Below, piece by piece: positions 1-8,871 of a stretch of 37,456 nucleotides of DNA. A program made the position numbers and the translations under genes. Source of the stretch: Setomelanomma holmii (taxonomy: Eukaryota; Ascomycota; Dothideomycetes; Pleosporales; Phaeosphaeriaceae); assembly GCA_010015745.1 (NCBI GenBank), contig ML978349.1, forward strand, positions 1 through 37,456. The letters run 5' to 3'. The notes under the pieces are model-generated. The model worked only from the letters and a program-made list of their open reading frames with translations, did no database searches and was not told the origin of the DNA. The stretch's first letter is position 1. Every line of letters begins with the position of its first letter.

Positions 1-494
1 CCAATCATGAAGCCCTTCTCGTCCATATTGTACGAGTGACGAGGCTCTACATTATACTGCTGCATCTTGTCATAGAGCAGATCAAAGTAGAGGTTGTAGT
101 TGTACTCTGAGTCAGCGTGGTGACGTACAGCGTCCATACCAGCCGCCCATTTGGACGAGAGTTGGTCCTTGTGTCTCTTTAAAAAGCGCCCCACCCACGC
201 CTCTCCCACAGGCTGTTTGGCTATCTCAGACGCAAATCGTCGCGTCATGGCTCTGGTAGGTGGAAGTCCTCGGACTGTAAGGTCTTTGATATAATCTATA
301 AGCTCTGCCTCTTGTTGTGGGCTGAGTTTTCTTTGGTTGACGTTTTTGGCTGCCACACTGCCCTGAACACCCTTGCATCTTCGGGCTAGCGTAATTCGGT
401 TGACTTTGAAGATATCTGCACACTTTGTATACGAAAGTTGTTCTCTAGAGTCGTGCAATTTCATTGCTTCAACTACCTTGTCAATAGATTCCAT
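1..494 (-). CDS. pogo-like transposase, N-terminal part (partial)
   Basis: The frame is open from the ATG at 494-492 to the window edge, about 164 codons, without a stop. The first ~60 residues form a psq-type helix-turn-helix (YTKCADIFKVNRITLARR). A CENP-B/Tc5-type helix-turn-helix follows (LPPTRAMTRRFASEIA ... WVGRFLKR). The reading ends at YNMDEKGFMIG, which holds the first catalytic aspartate of the DDE_1 domain. The paralogue at 26531-28450 aligns along the whole length but carries stops, whereas this copy is clean here, so it may be younger. The D2 and D3 residues lie outside the window, so activity cannot be judged. Confidence 0.85.
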   Translation of the reverse strand, partial: MESIDKVVEAMKLHDSREQLSYTKCADIFKVNRITLARRCKGVQGSVAAKNVNQRKLSPQQEAELIDYIKDLTVRGLPPTRAMTRRFASEIAKQPVGEAWVGRFLKRHKDQLSSKWAAGMDAVRHHADSEYNYNLYFDLLYDKMQQYNVEPRHSYNMDEKGFMI

Positions 495-593
495 ATTAGT
501 GGAGATACTGCGTCTTGAAGTTGGTGGTAAGTTTGGGTGATGATGTGCGGGGTGGTCGGCACGCGAAGGTGGTCTGCACGCGATCACCCACGC
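1..593 (-). mobile_element. pogo-like DDE transposon, 5' part, cut by window edge
   Basis: This is the 5' (transposase N-terminal) part of a DDE transposon on the minus strand. It is the same family as the element at 26396-30355: the protein and the untranslated leader align, including a GGTGATC block near the end. The outer end is placed at 593 because the flanking TA (594-595) lies inside an LTR sequence that is recognisable from another copy at 18765, which marks the insertion point. The terminal repeat would begin GCGTGGGTGATC on the minus strand. The other end is outside the window, so the second terminal repeat and the TA duplication cannot be confirmed. Confidence 0.75.
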
Positions 594-644
594 TATAGCT
601 CAGATTCAGAAATGGAACGAGGTTTGGTACATGACCTCGTTACA
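594..644 (-). repeat. LTR fragment (311-bp LTR family), interrupted by the pogo element
   Basis: Read on the minus strand from 644, the sequence begins TGTAACGAGGTCATGTAC and matches the start of the complete solo LTR at 18765-19075 for about 50 bp, up to CTGAGCTATA. There the pogo-like element begins. The rest of the LTR should lie beyond the left edge of the window. Confidence 0.7.
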
Positions 645-712
645 CCTGGGTACCCGTAGTATACAACGCTAGTCTTAGATAGTGCCACCACTTTAGTACA
701 GGTCTGGCCATT

Positions 713-762
713 TGTCGCGGTAAGAAGTACCCAGAACAGAAAATAGAGCCTAAACCGTGACA
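713..762 (-). repeat. 50-bp TG...CA unit, candidate minimal LTR
   Basis: The unit starts TGTCGCGGT and ends ACCGTGACA on the plus strand, the same termini as the 84-bp LTRs of the miniature element at 36965-37429, with a different body. Read on the minus strand it starts TGTCACGGTT. No 5-bp duplication is visible (CCATT against CGCTG), so it may be the relic of a larger element or a chance match. Confidence 0.4.
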
Positions 763-857
763 CGCTGTGCCAAAAGTTGAGAAATTCGAAAAAGTCACCT
801 ACGAGCTATGTAAGATCGTGAGCTATACCCAAATCGGGAGATAGCTCACATCAGTTA

Positions 858-1976
858 CTAAAAGTTGTCTTTCCTCATCGTGGAGACCTCTGGAAATCTA
901 TCCGGCTCTTTGCCCTGGAGCAACGGTCCTCCCACCTCGCCTGCAAAAGTACCATGCATCCACTCGGCTGCATATTCCGTTAGGATGCGCACCGACTCGG
1001 TTGGTGCAATCGTGCCCAGCAGATCCGCGAAATACCCGGTATCCTGTCCAGCCGCCTGTAATAGCGTAGGTACATCTAACATGCCGTAGTGCAACAGACT
1101 CGCAACCTTGATCCACAGCTTCGGACCCTTGAGCTCTTGCCATATGGCCAGCCAGCTGGGGTAGTCGTCGTGCTCCGTGGCCACGTATAGTACTGGCTGG
1201 GATATTCCTGATTGGGGTAGCGAGCCGAAGAATGGTCCGTCCCAATTGATGGCGCCGCGAATACGAGAGTCCTGGCCAGCGGCGAGAACAGCTGCGGCGC
1301 CGCCCAGAGAGTGACCAAGCATGGCCACGCGGTCGGTTAGGAACTGTCGGGGCCCGTGTCGGCGAAGGAGTTCGGTCATGGCGGTAGCGTTGCTTAGCTG
1401 ATCAATAATAAAAGATGCGTCGGCGGCACGAGCGTACGCGTATGGGGTCAACTCATCTAGGTCAAAGACGTTCGAGAGGTTGCTGTAGACTGTATAACCA
1501 TCTGGATAGGTTATAATATTGGTTTCTCCGGGGTGGTCGATGGCAATCACTATAAAGCCCTCGCTGGCAATAGCGGAGGCAATAACATTATAGTAGAGGC
1601 GAGTACCTCTATAGCCAGGGGAGAGGAGTAGGATAGGGGCGTCATATAGGGGTGAGCAGCTACTCGGATCATCCAGACACACCGGTAGGCGAGCCTCTAG
1701 AAAGAGAGGTGTAAGGTCGACGGAAATGTTGTACATCTTCTGGATCCATGGCCCCTGATATTCGGCAGTTATGTTGGGCATGTAGAAGACAGGTACAGTG
1801 GATGCGCACGTCGTGGGTTGAAAGACGGACAGCATCAATTTTCGGATTTCGCGGTTGTAGTTGGTGATGGTCCCAGTCGTCAATGTGACATTGTATCTCC
1901 CTGGCGGATTTGGGAGGAGATACCCTGCACCCATGTTGGCGAGCAAGAGGAGAAGGAATGGAAGTCTAAACTGCAT
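858..1976 (-). CDS. secreted alpha/beta hydrolase, PAF-acetylhydrolase-like
   Basis: The 372-residue intact frame has no intron. Residues 1-18 look like a signal peptide (hydrophobic LPFLLLLL core), so it is probably secreted or lumenal. An oxyanion-side PGYRG lies at 120-124. The nucleophile elbow GHSLGG gives Ser223, INWDG gives Asp246 and LLHYG gives His296, in the order expected of the platelet-activating-factor acetylhydrolase / plasma lipase-like family. Several N-x-S/T sites (N29, N68, N83, N165, N196) fit passage through the secretory pathway. Natural substrate is unknown; short-chain esters or acetylated phospholipids are possible. A TATA box stands about 95 bp upstream, and a solo LTR begins 22 bp beyond it. 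A general alpha/beta esterase is the alternative assignment. Confidence 0.85.
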   Translation of the reverse strand: MQFRLPFLLLLLANMGAGYLLPNPPGRYNVTLTTGTITNYNREIRKLMLSVFQPTTCASTVPVFYMPNITAEYQGPWIQKMYNISVDLTPLFLEARLPVCLDDPSSCSPLYDAPILLLSPGYRGTRLYYNVIASAIASEGFIVIAIDHPGETNIITYPDGYTVYSNLSNVFDLDELTPYAYARAADASFIIDQLSNATAMTELLRRHGPRQFLTDRVAMLGHSLGGAAAVLAAGQDSRIRGAINWDGPFFGSLPQSGISQPVLYVATEHDDYPSWLAIWQELKGPKLWIKVASLLHYGMLDVPTLLQAAGQDTGYFADLLGTIAPTESVRILTEYAAEWMHGTFAGEVGGPLLQGKEPDRFPEVSTMRKDNF

Positions 1977-2070
1977 TTCTTCGAGTGTCGTTGTGCTGTT
2001 TCATATCCACGCACGAAAAAGGTCCTCAATGTGATGACACGATGCTCAGTAAGAAAGTGGCCACCAGTGG

Positions 2071-2080
2071 CTTTATATAG
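2071..2080 (-). promoter_or_regulatory. TATA box of the PAF-AH-like gene
   Basis: CTATATAAAG on the minus strand, about 95 bp upstream of the ATG at 1976, is a good match to a TATA element in position and sequence. The LTR insertion at 2102 leaves only 22 bp of native sequence upstream of it. Confidence 0.55.
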
Positions 2081-2101
2081 ACAGTGCTCGTAGTTGCTAT
2101 G

Positions 2102-2551
2102 TGTAGAGGTTAGTGATCCTTACGGATGGGGGAGAAAATGTAGACTGTACTGATGTTCTACTGTATGTAGCTACAATATTTAGTGCTGTTGAGACAGAGC
2201 AGCGGTGAGGTGTAGTACGTAGTGCAGCTGTGGAGACGTGAAACTCTCGCAATAAATGCGAGTAATCAATGTGTAACCGCGCGAGGCAGTAAGTCAAGTG
2301 TGGAACCGCGCAGAGCTCTAAATTAGAGTAACTTGTGTTGTATTGTCCTGCTGTCCTGTTCTGTCCACCTCTCTCCAGGGAATTGGCAGGTTCTACTTAC
2401 ATGACGTATCTATGATACAGCAAAGGTAGGAGGTGCTTGTCAATGTGAGGAAGGAGCACAATGCCACCGCATGTAGCACACATAACATCCTCACGCACCA
2501 TCCCGGAAACTGTGATACGTTGTACAACAGCAGAGACTCCAGACCGTGACA
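2102..2551 (-). repeat. 450-bp solo LTR with 5-bp target duplication CTATG
   Basis: The unit starts TGTAGAGG and ends GACCGTGACA, and is flanked on both sides by CTATG (2097-2101 and 2552-2556). Part of the body (about 2275-2515) matches the repeat at 16949-17334, and the stretch near 2150 with TATGTAGCTACAA matches the LTR at 10285. TG...CA ends plus a perfect 5-bp duplication indicate a solo LTR. By the TGTnACGGTT convention its sense strand is minus (start TGTCACGGTC). Confidence 0.85.
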
Positions 2552-2556
2552 CTATG

Positions 2557-3384
2557 TGATGTTGTCTATGTTCACAGTGAGCCCTACGTAATTGAGTTGA
2601 GGCTGGGCCATAGCGCGGAACTACGAATTGCGCTACCCTTGTTAAGGACCTAAGTTTGTGGAGCTCCCCGTCTGTGCACGCGGCATGGAAAAGTCTCACC
2701 TTGGAAGTGTGCTCACTGGAGAATTGTTGGGGTAGTGCGATCTTGAATAAGTTCTTGCAAATGTTTGAAAGTGTGCTTGGGTTGATGGAGTCTATGCAGA
2801 AGTTATTAAAGCGACTGGAAGGAAATGCGTCCTTGGCCATGCGTACGCACTCAAATTTACCCCTGGCATGGTTGATCGATGCAAAGGCGTAAGCAGCATG
2901 AGTCAAAAGGCTGTCAGTGATAATTGCTTTGTCTCCTATCTAATTGTGTTTGATGTAGTGTTTATATCATTGTATAATGTTGTACTGGCACATGGTTCCT
3001 TGGCTCCATTGTAACCGCATTCAATGTATGAGTCACATTAGGACATCCATGTCTCATGTATGTGATGTGGAAGGAGCATGAAGGACTGAGTTGATTGAAT
3101 AGCTATGAATAAGGGAGCTATACAGATGTGAAGAGTGAAAGAATGTTAGGATAACCCTGTTAGAGTGCAATAGAATGCGAGCGCGAGAAGTGGTTCGAGG
3201 ACGCGATGCACTGCCTTGCGTGCACGGAGACTGATGACCCAGGGCCTGAGGCTGATTATAACTTGGAGACGTGACCAGTTAGCTAGTTATTGATGCTTGG
3301 GCCGTCACTAATTCACTAACTCGGGATATGGCACAGGTATGTAGGCGCATGCTTGCGCAGGTTATGAGACTTCGTAGTCATGAG
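2557..3384. other. no gene recognised
   Basis: An open frame on the minus strand (2397-2906) crosses the LTR boundary at 2551, so it is not a native gene. A plus-strand frame (2656-2892, 78 codons) has no recognisable domain. The part from about 2900 to 3384 shows nothing I can name. Confidence 0.5.
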
Positions 3385-3479
3385 TACAATCTTCTCGAGA
3401 CATTCATCCGGCAGCCCCAACAAAATGCATTCAGCTCAGCGTACGATTGCTCCACAACCAGATGCTCAAATTGCCTTGA

Positions 3480-3576
3480 ACTTTGGAGAAGGATACATTA
3501 GAATAATCTACACTAAGTTCTGTTGTGGCCTTGGATATGGCACTTGCTGCACATTGGTGGTGCTCGTGTTCGTGCC
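3480..3576 (-). pseudogene. Fot1-type transposase, C-terminal zinc-knuckle remnant
   Basis: Minus-strand sequence matches the last ~30 codons of the Fot1-type transposases at 3704 and 28600 (the GTTCGTGCC to zinc-knuckle region). It is cut at 3576-3578 by the TA and terminal repeat of the inserted copy. It belongs to the old mosaic element. Confidence 0.7.
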
Positions 3577-3578
3577 TA

Positions 3579-5340
3579 ACGTGCTACACCAGTAAGCTGC
3601 GCACCCCAGTATCCTGCGCACCCCACCAAGACGCGCACAGCTCCTGGTACGACTACTCAACAACCACATAATTAAACTGTCTGAAACTTTGATAGAGGAT
3701 AGACTAGATCTGTCTACATTGATTCCTGTTGTGACCTTGTACATGACATTTGCTGCACGTTGGTGGTGCTCTTGTTCGTGCCCGCGGAGTCTCTGCTTGG
3801 TCACTCTGCTGGATACCCATTTGAGCCTCTGTGACCAGCGCTTGGCCTTCATGAGCCTGTAACACCCCTCCACGTGCTATATACTGTCGTTGTATTTCAC
3901 GTTTACGTTGCTGGCGATGGTTAGCAGCGCGCAGCTTTGAGTTCTCCTCAGCTAAGATTGTCGCTGAGTTCATAGCAAGCTGACAGCCCTTGACAAGCTG
4001 AGCAACTGCTTGACTTGTAGGGCTTTGAGACTGTCGCTGGAGCAGACCTTGTACAAGACGAGCCTGTTGCTGAAGCTGGGTAGTTGTACGTGGAGTCTCA
4101 GCTGTCCACGTGGCTGATTCACCACCTGCTGTCCCTGGTGGGGACGGCGTTCTGACGACGGTAAGGCTGGATAGGACGCGCTCTGGACAAAGTGGGATAA
4201 GCCCTGTTGCCTCAAAGCCAGCCTTAATGTTTCTCTCCGATAGGACTGTCTGCCTGATCTTCTGGTACATCATTAGGAAGTCAAGTTTGTCAACATGAAA
4301 GACGCCTTGGCGCGCAAGCTCAGCCACCTCACGTCCGTACACTACCTTAAGAGGAGAGTAGCAGCCAACGTCAAGAGGCTGAAGAAGGTGTGAGGTGTGG
4401 GGTGGCATGCAGAGAGTAATAATCCTGTTGTTCTTGCAATATTGATCAAACGCTGGCGTTGCGTGGCTGTCATGGCCGTCAAGGATAAGCAGTCTGTACA
4501 CTCCTGTTGTACGCGACTCTGTGTGTCTGTTGAAGTGCTTTATCCACTCAAACCCAAGCTCATTGGTTGTCCATCCATTGTCGCTAACAGCAATTACCCA
4601 GTCTGGTAAGAGGTCCTTGTACCAGCTAGCTTCGTGGAGCTTGCCAGACAAGATCACAAAGGGTGGAAGACACCAGCCAGACGCGTTGATACACTCGATT
4701 GTGGATACCCAATCTCTGTTGCCGGGCTGTACAGTAGTAGCTCGACCAACCCTATCAGAGCTAGTGACAACTTTAGACGTTGCAGCGACTCCCATCATGA
4801 AGCCAGTCTCGTCAAAGTTGTATACGTCCTCTGAGAGGACTCCCCACGTCTGGCGCGTGTCCTTGAAAAGCTTAAACCACGCGCTGATCTGGACAGGATT
4901 CTCATTTCTTGCCCTTTGTGAGTGGAATTTCCTATTCCACTTTGTCTGAAGCTCTAGCTGGTTGTTGATAAAGCGCGTTACCCAGTTCTTGCCTATGTGT
5001 AGGGGAGAAGAATCTTGGCCGCGAGCAGCGAGTAAAACGTCTGCCATTTGTCGTACGTTGATGATATGAGGGGGAAATCCACGACGATCAAGGTCAAGGA
5101 TCCATTGAACGAGAGACTGCTCTTCAACAGCGTTTAGCTTGCGGTTAACGGACGTTGTCGCGTGTTTTGGTAGGGTGCCTTGAAGGCGCGTCCGCAGGGT
5201 TGATTCTGGTACATCGAAGGCTGCTGCAAGAGCACGTTTAGACTGACAAGGATTTCTCTGGAGAGAGGCAATTGAAAGGCTTAAATGACCCTCTTTTGAG
5301 GACATGAAAGGTGGTTGTTGTGGTGTTATGGTAGATGAGA
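3579..5340 (-). mobile_element. Fot1-type transposon inserted in an older relative
   Basis: The 3' terminal repeat starts ACGTGCTACACCAGTAAG just inside TA (3577-3578). The same start, ACGTGTTCCACCA, occurs in the elements ending at 10268 and 26396. The 5' terminal repeat is not visible: about 35 bp upstream of the transposase ATG the sequence switches directly to the C-terminal part of the old copy. The 5' end and roughly 20 codons of the target are therefore missing, and this copy is probably immobile despite its intact gene. Confidence 0.7.
3704..5305 (-). CDS. Fot1/pogo-type DDE transposase with C-terminal zinc knuckle
   Basis: A full 533-codon open frame. A psq-type helix-turn-helix lies near residues 20-45 and a CENP-B-type one near 60-120 (ending NWVTRFINN). 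The DDE_1 catalytic residues are Asp165 (YNFDETGF), Asp276 (LILDGHDSH) and Asp312 (LLQPLDVGC), a DD35D spacing. The tail ends in a CCHC zinc knuckle (CSKCHVQGHNRNQC). It would cut and paste its own element at TA sites in the nucleus. The protein looks functional, but its own element lacks one terminal repeat, so it could act only in trans. The closest relative in the window is the transposase at 28600. Confidence 0.92.
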   Translation of the reverse strand: MSSKEGHLSLSIASLQRNPCQSKRALAAAFDVPESTLRTRLQGTLPKHATTSVNRKLNAVEEQSLVQWILDLDRRGFPPHIINVRQMADVLLAARGQDSSPLHIGKNWVTRFINNQLELQTKWNRKFHSQRARNENPVQISAWFKLFKDTRQTWGVLSEDVYNFDETGFMMGVAATSKVVTSSDRVGRATTVQPGNRDWVSTIECINASGWCLPPFVILSGKLHEASWYKDLLPDWVIAVSDNGWTTNELGFEWIKHFNRHTESRTTGVYRLLILDGHDSHATPAFDQYCKNNRIITLCMPPHTSHLLQPLDVGCYSPLKVVYGREVAELARQGVFHVDKLDFLMMYQKIRQTVLSERNIKAGFEATGLIPLCPERVLSSLTVVRTPSPPGTAGGESATWTAETPRTTTQLQQQARLVQGLLQRQSQSPTSQAVAQLVKGCQLAMNSATILAEENSKLRAANHRQQRKREIQRQYIARGGVLQAHEGQALVTEAQMGIQQSDQAETPRARTRAPPTCSKCHVQGHNRNQCRQI

Positions 5341-5648
5341 TAAGACGACCTTCCTGAGCCTACAGCGCTCCTCCACGGGCTATATACTATCGTCGCTGCT
5401 GGCGTTTACGTCGCTGGCGGTCGTTGGCAGCGCGTAGTTTGGATTTCTCCTCAGCTAAGATTGTTGCTGAGTTCATAGCAAGTTGAGAACCTTTAACAAG
5501 CTGGGCAATAGCTTGAGTTATAGGTCTCTGAGACTGTCGCTTAAGTAGATCTCGTACAAGCTGAGCCTGCTGATTAATTTGAGAAGTAGTACGCGGCGTC
5601 TCAGCCGTCCAGGCTGCTACTTCGCCAGCTGCTGTCCCTAGTGGAGAT
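5341..5648 (-). pseudogene. Fot1-type transposase, C-terminal segment of the old copy
   Basis: Minus-strand sequence aligns with the region of the intact transposase at 28600 that runs from the PSPPRTT linker to AQEGR. It is bounded on the left by the second Fot1-type copy and on the right by the 8-bp duplication GTGGAGAT of the hAT element. The reading resumes at 8872. Confidence 0.8.
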
Positions 5649-5653
5649 CACAG

Positions 5654-5812
5654 TCCGCAACAAGCAAGCCGGAATGTTAGCTTGCTTGACTCGCTTGACT
5701 TATCTCAAGCCAATCAAGCCAAGCCTAGTCTATACAAAATTGCAAGCAATCCAAGCCGTACAGTAAGGCTTGCTTGACTTGCTTGTTAGGCTTGTAAATT
5801 AGGCAGCTTTTG
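5654..5812. repeat. subterminal CAAGC/GCTTG repeats, left end of hAT
   Basis: Dense clusters of AAGCAAGCC, GCTTGCTTGACT and CAAGCCAATCAAGCC occur in both orientations within 160 bp of the end. hAT transposases are known to bind short subterminal repeats, so these are probable binding sites. Confidence 0.6.
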
Positions 5813-5916
5813 TGAGGCTTTTTAGGTTGCTGGTAGACCTATCGCAGGTGCTTTTCTTAGTTGTCAGCATCTACGCCTACTCAGGAGTAGCGCGTTTCAT
5901 TACTGATTATGTAATA

Positions 5917-5928
5917 GAAGGATATATA
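5917..5928 (+). promoter_or_regulatory. candidate TATA box of hAT transposase
   Basis: AGGATATATATT stands about 260 bp upstream of the ATG at 6181. It is the only clear TATA-like motif in the leader; assignment is by position only. Confidence 0.3.
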
Positions 5929-6180
5929 TTCGCTCTCTTCGATATACTTATCAATTAACCAACTTCTTCCTCAATCCTCCTCTCTCACATGTTAACATTA
6001 ATGTTGAGGTAAAGGCACTGCGAGTCGTCCTAATTAGGTTTAGATCTGCCTACGCGTGTCTACTGTGCGGCACAGTAGAATTTCCCCTACAACATTACTA
6101 CTACGAAGTACTTTTCAAAGCTCTTATCGCTGCTATTGCTACCTATACAGACATTTCCTTAGTGGTTTAGGTTACCTGTA

Positions 6181-8597
6181 ATGGCGAAAGGCTCGCGAGC
6201 TCCTACCTCTATCGCTACTGCTGACGCTGCCGCAAAACGTATACGCCCGTCTCCGCTATCATCTCATCGTCAATCGTCGCCACGTCAAGCCTTAGCTGCC
6301 GCGAGCCAGGCCACCGAACTCGTACAAACGTTGAATCGCAGTTGTTAGAGTCCCAGCCAGAATCAGAAATCGCTGCGCCTGTTGAGGGCAGCGTTGCCGG
6401 AACAGCAGCTACAGCCGACGCTGGAGATAATGGAGACGATGACGAGGATGGCGATAACTTTGATGGCATTAATTGGGACCGCCTTAGAAGCTTTATGCAG
6501 CCTTTGGCGACGCAGCGGCGCGCTAAAAGCTGGATATATCGACATGGCTATCGCGTTGTTGAGCGTAATAATCCAAGTCGAGTGTGGTTTGTATGCAAGT
6601 ACTGCCACACTCACAAGGTTATTGACGCTGGTGGCAGCGGTACATTCGACGTTACGAACGCTACTACAGCAGCTGCTAAGCATCTCCGGCTAAAAAGATG
6701 GGGCCATATGCTCACGAAGGATGGCATAAAACAAAATCAACAGACAGAGCAGCTCTCTCTGCGGCAAGTCTTTGATACTGGTATCAAGGTGACTCAAGAA
6801 GCCGCCAATGCGATGGGCAACTTCGATATACAGCAGTTCCGGCAAGCTGCTGTGCTCCGCCATCTTGACAACAACCTACCAATGGAGCTTCTTGCAAGGC
6901 CCTCTTTTCGAGAGATGATAAACTTTGCGAACCCAGAGGCAGAGGCAGCATTGTGGGTGAGTTCTCGTAGTGTCGCTACGTACGCGATGCGTCTGTCCCG
7001 CTCTCTAGAGCCTCAAGTTGTCCAGGCCTTGTCAGAAGCTGCAGGTAAAATACACATAAGCTTTGACGGCTGGACGACCAAAGGCGGCAAGCGTGGGTTC
7101 TTTGGGGTTGTCGCGCACTTTGCTAACGCTTCTGGAGTAATACGAGACTTGCCTATCGCTCTACCACAACTTGCAGGCTCTCATACCGGCGAAGCTATTG
7201 CGCGTACCATCGCTAAAACGCTCGAAGTATACGGTATCACTAGCGACAAGCTCGGTTACTTTGTACTCGACAACGCCACGAACAACGACACCGCTATCGC
7301 TGCGCTTGCCCGCGTATACGACTTTGATGCTGCTCATCGACGCCTCCGTTGTGGCCCTCATATACTCAATACTATCGGCCAGGCGATTAAATTAAGCAAG
7401 AACAGCGGGGCTTACAACAACGCTGCTGAGCAGCTTAATACAGAGGAGTCGTAATTGCGCGAGTGGCGTAAAGATCGGCCGTTAGGCGTACTAATCGACG
7501 TTATCAACTACATCAAAACACCACAACAGTATGAGCTTTTTAGAGAGTTTCAGAGCGCTGCTAACGCTGAGTTGCCTGCTGGAGAGCGTCTCCGAACGCA
7601 TGAGCCTGTTGTTACTCGCTGGAACTCGTATTACGCTGCCTTTGAGCGCGCAACTCGACTTCAAGCTGCTCACGACTCCTACGCTGAGTACCACAGTGAC
7701 CGCGTCTCTCTTGACGATAGGCGCGCAAGACAAGCCGGCAACAAGCCACCAGACGCTCCAAGTTGGATGAGATCAACCGGCCTTACAGCTGCTGACTGGG
7801 CAGTAATAAAAGAGTACCAGAACTGTCTTGAGCCGCTCAAGGTTGCTGCAGAACGGCTTGAAGGTCGAGGCAAAGCAGGCAAATTTGGTACTATATACGA
7901 GATTATACCTGTTTTTGAGTACGTACTCAGCTCGCTTGAAGCTCACACGCGCCTCTACGAGCAAGTCGATTTCAACCACACCGACGCGCCAGAGGACCAT
8001 CTTATCATTAACTTACACGCCGCTTGGCGTAAGGCCAACGAGTACTACGATAAGCTTGATCGATCGCCTGCCTACTACGCTGCTACCTGCCTCCATCCAT
8101 ACTACAAGTACTACTGCAAGAACAGCTGGGCCGACAAGCCAGAGTGGCTCACCGCCGCCAACGCTGGGTTTCAGCGACTCTGGCAGAAGTATCAACCTCA
8201 TCGTATACGCCCTCAACCTCAACCAAGTACAACAACGACTACGCGTGCAATAGATGACATAATTGGCGCCTTTGTACGCCGCAACAACACCAGAGATAAG
8301 GCAGCTCACGACGACGAGTACGAGCGCTGGAGGACTCAAGAGCCAGAGTGGAGCAGGGAGCAGTACTCGGGTGATGGTCACCCAGTCGTCTACTGGATAT
8401 AGATGCGCTCAAAATACCCGTGTTTGAGTCAGTTTGCGATCGATATACTGACAATCCTAGCATCAAGCTGCGAGTGTGAGAGGCTCTTCAGCGAGCTTGG
8501 CGACTTACTTGAGCCTAAACGACGAGCTATTGGCAGCGAGTTACTGGCTGCTCTTCAATTAGTACGATCGTGGACAAGAGCAGGCTTCAAGACTTAG
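6181..8597 (+). pseudogene. hAT-family transposase, two in-frame stops and a 5' frame change
   Basis: The main frame runs from about 6303 to 8597. A BED-type zinc finger is near the start (VWFVCKYCHTHK). The hAT catalytic core follows, with ISFDGWTTKGGKRGFFG (first Asp) and LGYFVLDNATNND (second Asp). The C-terminal hAT dimerisation region is ASSCECERLFSELGDLLEP. Stops interrupt it at 7452-7454 (TAA, probably from CAA) and 8400-8402 (TAG, probably from CAG); both fit C-to-T change. The ATG at 6181 opens 54 codons in another frame, so a small indel near 6330-6345 is likely. The final stop at 8595-8597 may also be secondary, because the 21383 remnant reads on past this point. Inactive as it stands. 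Confidence 0.88.
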
Positions 8598-8724
8598 TAT
8601 AACAAGAGTACAGAGAACGACGATGAAAATGACGTAATCAGATGAGGATATTGTACAAGACTACAACGTACAAGAGTGGACTCTCCCGTCACTATAGTTG
8701 TATACAAATTTGATCTCCTGGCGT

Positions 8725-8868
8725 CCAATCCGATCAATCCGTCAATCAAGTCGCAATCAAGTCGCCCCGAAAAAACTAACAATCAAGCAACAAGCAAGCC
8801 ACGACGACGTCGCCAACAAGCAAGTCAATTAACGACCTCAGGATTGCTTGGCTTGCATGTTGCGGACT
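8725..8868. repeat. subterminal CAAGC/CAAGTCG repeats, right end of hAT
   Basis: CAATCAAGTCG is repeated, then CAATCAAGCAACAAGCAAGCC and CAACAAGCAAGTC. These are the right-end counterparts of the left subterminal cluster and probable transposase binding sites. Confidence 0.6.
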
Positions 8869-8871
8869 GTG

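Larger units (their letters stand above)
5649..8871 (+). mobile_element. hAT transposon with 8-bp target duplication
   Basis: The ends are inverted repeats: the left starts CACAGTCCGCAACAAGCAAG and the right, reverse-complemented, starts CACAGTCCGCAACATGCAAG. GTGGAGAT flanks both sides exactly (5641-5648 and 8872-8879), the 8-bp duplication typical of hAT. Both ends are rich in short CAAGC/GCTTG motifs. The 3223-bp element sits inside the coding region of the old Fot1-type element and carries one transposase gene, now broken. A related remnant lies at 21383-21740. Confidence 0.93.

Noticed and set aside
2397..2906. 169-codon open frame on the minus strand
   Set aside because: It runs across the LTR boundary at 2551 and its target duplication, so its C-terminal part is LTR sequence. 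The remaining part matches no family I recognise.
5654..5812. CRISPR-like array from repeated CAAGC motifs
   Set aside because: The motifs are irregular in spacing and orientation, in a fungal hAT element; they are subterminal transposase sites.
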